The position numbers were made by a program, and so were the translations under genes. The notes beneath the pieces are model-generated. The model was not told the DNA's origin, did no database searches, and worked only from the letters and a program-made list of their open reading frames with translations. From Roseiarcus sp963822215 (GTDB lineage: Bacteria; Pseudomonadota; Alphaproteobacteria; Rhizobiales; Beijerinckiaceae): DNA of 64,000 nt. This document shows, one piece after another, positions 62,520 through 64,000 of the stretch (position 1 is the stretch's first letter; each line of letters starts with the position of its first letter). The DNA lies in assembly GCA_963822215.1 (NCBI GenBank), contig CAWGGX010000003.1, positions 992,001 through 1,056,000 of the forward strand, read 5' to 3'.

Positions 62520-64000
62520 GAAACTCGGCCACGTTGTTGCTCGGTTTGCTCCTTTCCGCCTCATCGGCGGGAATGTGCCGCGCCGAGGCAGGCAAGGAGC
62601 CTCCGTGCGCCGGCGATGTGGGCGACAGGCCCACAGTGCTGGTCGGGCCCGTAGTCGACTTGAACGACGGGAGTGCTGAAGGCCCACCGAATGGTCCGCA
62701 AGACCATCAAGACCATACGGCGAACAGCATGGCGGAAGCGGTCTTCGACGTGCTCAATTTGGACGATCAACTGTCCGCAAGTTACGGAGCGGACGAATTG
62801 CCGGACACGGCCAACGGCAAAGTCCTTTCGGATCGGATCAGAGAAGCCATCCTCAACGGGGCGGACAGCGCCGGTCATCCCTTCGAAGTCCGTAGGACCC
62901 TGCTTTCCGAGTTGAGAAATCTCGGCTGCGAGTACCTTGTTGGCTGGACTCGCTCGGGTGAAGCCAGGCAAGTGGTGCGAACGCTTGTTTTCGACGTCAA
63001 CTCGGGCGGCGTCTTCGTCCCATTTCCATCGTCGGTCTTCAGCTCGACTCAATCGCCCAAGCACGTTGGGAAGCTGCTGGGTGCCCGTCTCGACATGTTC
63101 TTCGCCGAACAGGTGGATCGTCAGCGCCGCCTTCCGCGCTCGAAGGTCTTCATGGGGTGTTTCTCGCCGCAAGATTCGAACAGTCGCGAGTCAAACCGGG
63201 CGCAGGCCGCGTTGCGGGACGCCGCGGCGCAAGTGGTGACCGAAATAGCGACGGACCCCAAATTCAGCAACCTCGCCCTGCCGCTGATTTGCGCAGGATC
63301 GGCTCCTGTCGAGCAACAACCCGTCGATCTCTGGATCGGCGGCAACGTTCAAAGCGACGACAGGGGTTTTTCGGTGCGTCTCGTGATCGCGCTAGGCAAG
63401 CGCACACAAGTCCCCCTCCAGCTTTCCACCTACGAATGGGCTAACGCGAGCGACGTGACGGTTATGTTGATGCAGGAGGCGAGGAGCGTCATCCTCGTGT
63501 TTTCCGACGTTTCGAGCTGGAACGAGATATCGGACGGCGCTGCGGGGAAGGCAATACCCGACGCGGTCGCGGACATCGAGTCCGCCGTCCGTCGAGGCGC
63601 GGTGAAAGCGGGAATGGCGAAGGCCTACGCGCTGATCGGAGCGAAGGAGGCACCCGCGGAAGCCGTTGCCGCGGGCCGATACGAACTCGGCGGCGGTTTC
63701 GTGGAAATGAAGGAGTTCACGCTGGCGGCGTGGCAACTGAACCGCGCCCTGGACAACGAAGGAAAGAACCTGTCGGCCAATCTGCTGCCGCTTGCTTACG
63801 AAAAGCTCGGCCGAGCGTATGCAGGACTGAACGATACGAATAGCGCGATCAAGAATTATCAGATAGCACTTGGCTACGTGAGCCAGAAGGACAAAGAGGA
63901 CAAGGTAGCGGAATCGCGTATCCGGAACCTGATGTCCGACGTTCGCCTGTCCAACGGCGACTTCAATCGAGCGGCGTCCAATCTGATACAGGCTCCGAAT
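62516..64000 (+). CDS. exported TPR-like protein, 3'-partial
   Basis: At least 495 aa, continuing past the window edge. N-terminal signal peptide (MRNSATLLLGLLLSASSAGMCRA), then two alpha/beta regions reminiscent of TolB-N/FlgO-like folds (TANGKVLSDRIREAIL ... SELRNLGCEYLVGWT; AAAQVVTEIATDPKFSNLALPLICAGS), and a C-terminal helical part with TPR-like units (LAAWQLNRALDNEG...LAYEKLGRAYAGLNDTNSAIKNYQIAL). The fold comparisons are my inference. Overlaps the upstream gene by ATGA. Function unknown; probably periplasmic. Confidence 0.78.
   Translation, partial: MRNSATLLLGLLLSASSAGMCRAEAGKEPPCAGDVGDRPTVLVGPVVDLNDGSAEGPPNGPQDHQDHTANSMAEAVFDVLNLDDQLSASYGADELPDTANGKVLSDRIREAILNGADSAGHPFEVRRTLLSELRNLGCEYLVGWTRSGEARQVVRTLVFDVNSGGVFVPFPSSVFSSTQSPKHVGKLLGARLDMFFAEQVDRQRRLPRSKVFMGCFSPQDSNSRESNRAQAALRDAAAQVVTEIATDPKFSNLALPLICAGSAPVEQQPVDLWIGGNVQSDDRGFSVRLVIALGKRTQVPLQLSTYEWANASDVTVMLMQEARSVILVFSDVSSWNEISDGAAGKAIPDAVADIESAVRRGAVKAGMAKAYALIGAKEAPAEAVAAGRYELGGGFVEMKEFTLAAWQLNRALDNEGKNLSANLLPLAYEKLGRAYAGLNDTNSAIKNYQIALGYVSQKDKEDKVAESRIRNLMSDVRLSNGDFNRAASNLIQAPN

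Overview
The window looks like a chromosomal segment of a GC-rich alphaproteobacterium, most likely of the order Hyphomicrobiales. That call is inferred from content: DUF1489 and DUF992 proteins, a phasin next to clpS-clpA, a bifunctional IspDF, an Omp31-type porin and a rhizobial-style dcw cluster. The homodimeric AceE-type pyruvate dehydrogenase is less common in this class and is reported in some methanotroph-related members, so a Methylocystaceae/Beijerinckiaceae-like host is possible but unproven.

Layout. 1-4865 is an insertion-sequence pile-up: the end of an IS3 copy inserted into a small LexA-type gene, an IS630 transposase cut in two by a second IS3 copy, and a second IS630 whose transposase needs a frameshift at an A8 run. 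5121-10912 (minus) is the pyruvate dehydrogenase operon aceE-aceF-lpdA. 11303-12550 holds uraH and xthA. 12708-16269 holds two TetR regulators, each with clear palindromic operators, controlling a DsbA-like isomerase and a Tat-exported nitroreductase-like protein. 16533-19824 is a marR-emrA-emrB efflux operon. 19968-22086 has a frameshifted secreted His-rich protein, a DUF6065-like gene, a repeat-rich intergenic region and an EthD-like protein. 22094-33426 (minus) is the cell-division and cell-wall cluster mraZ-rsmH-ftsL-ftsI-murE-murF-mraY-murD-ftsW-murG. It has a recognisable MraZ operator/promoter, and murE carries an apparent +1 frameshift.

33816-37688 carries a coiled-coil protein, a FemAB-like acyltransferase, a HIT protein, a DUF1614 membrane protein and a porin. 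38131-42337 (minus) has clpA, clpS and a phasin gene whose promoter carries two GCACTGCA boxes typical of PhaR control. 42338-45560 has a D,D-carboxypeptidase with a SPOR-like end, a membrane J-protein and a VWA protein. 45969-50413 is a pair of almost identical IS66-family elements in inverted orientation around a DUF1489 gene. Their 8-bp target duplications are exchanged crosswise, which records an inversion of the intervening 1.4 kb by recombination between the copies.

50574-57500 holds the two methylcrotonyl-CoA-carboxylase-type subunits (minus), separated by four plus-strand genes (patatin, DUF992, DUF883-like, holin-like). 57604-60725 holds a GST, ispDF and a LysR regulator. 60726-61751 is non-coding and contains a 266-bp MITE-like relic of an IS1595 element. 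From 61752 to the right edge is a lower-GC two-gene operon of unknown function; its second product is exported and TPR-like and runs off the window.

The strongest points for follow-up are the IS66-mediated inversion, the paired operators, the MraZ and PhaR promoter architectures, the AACAGGGAATT repeat islands, and the unknown terminal operon.
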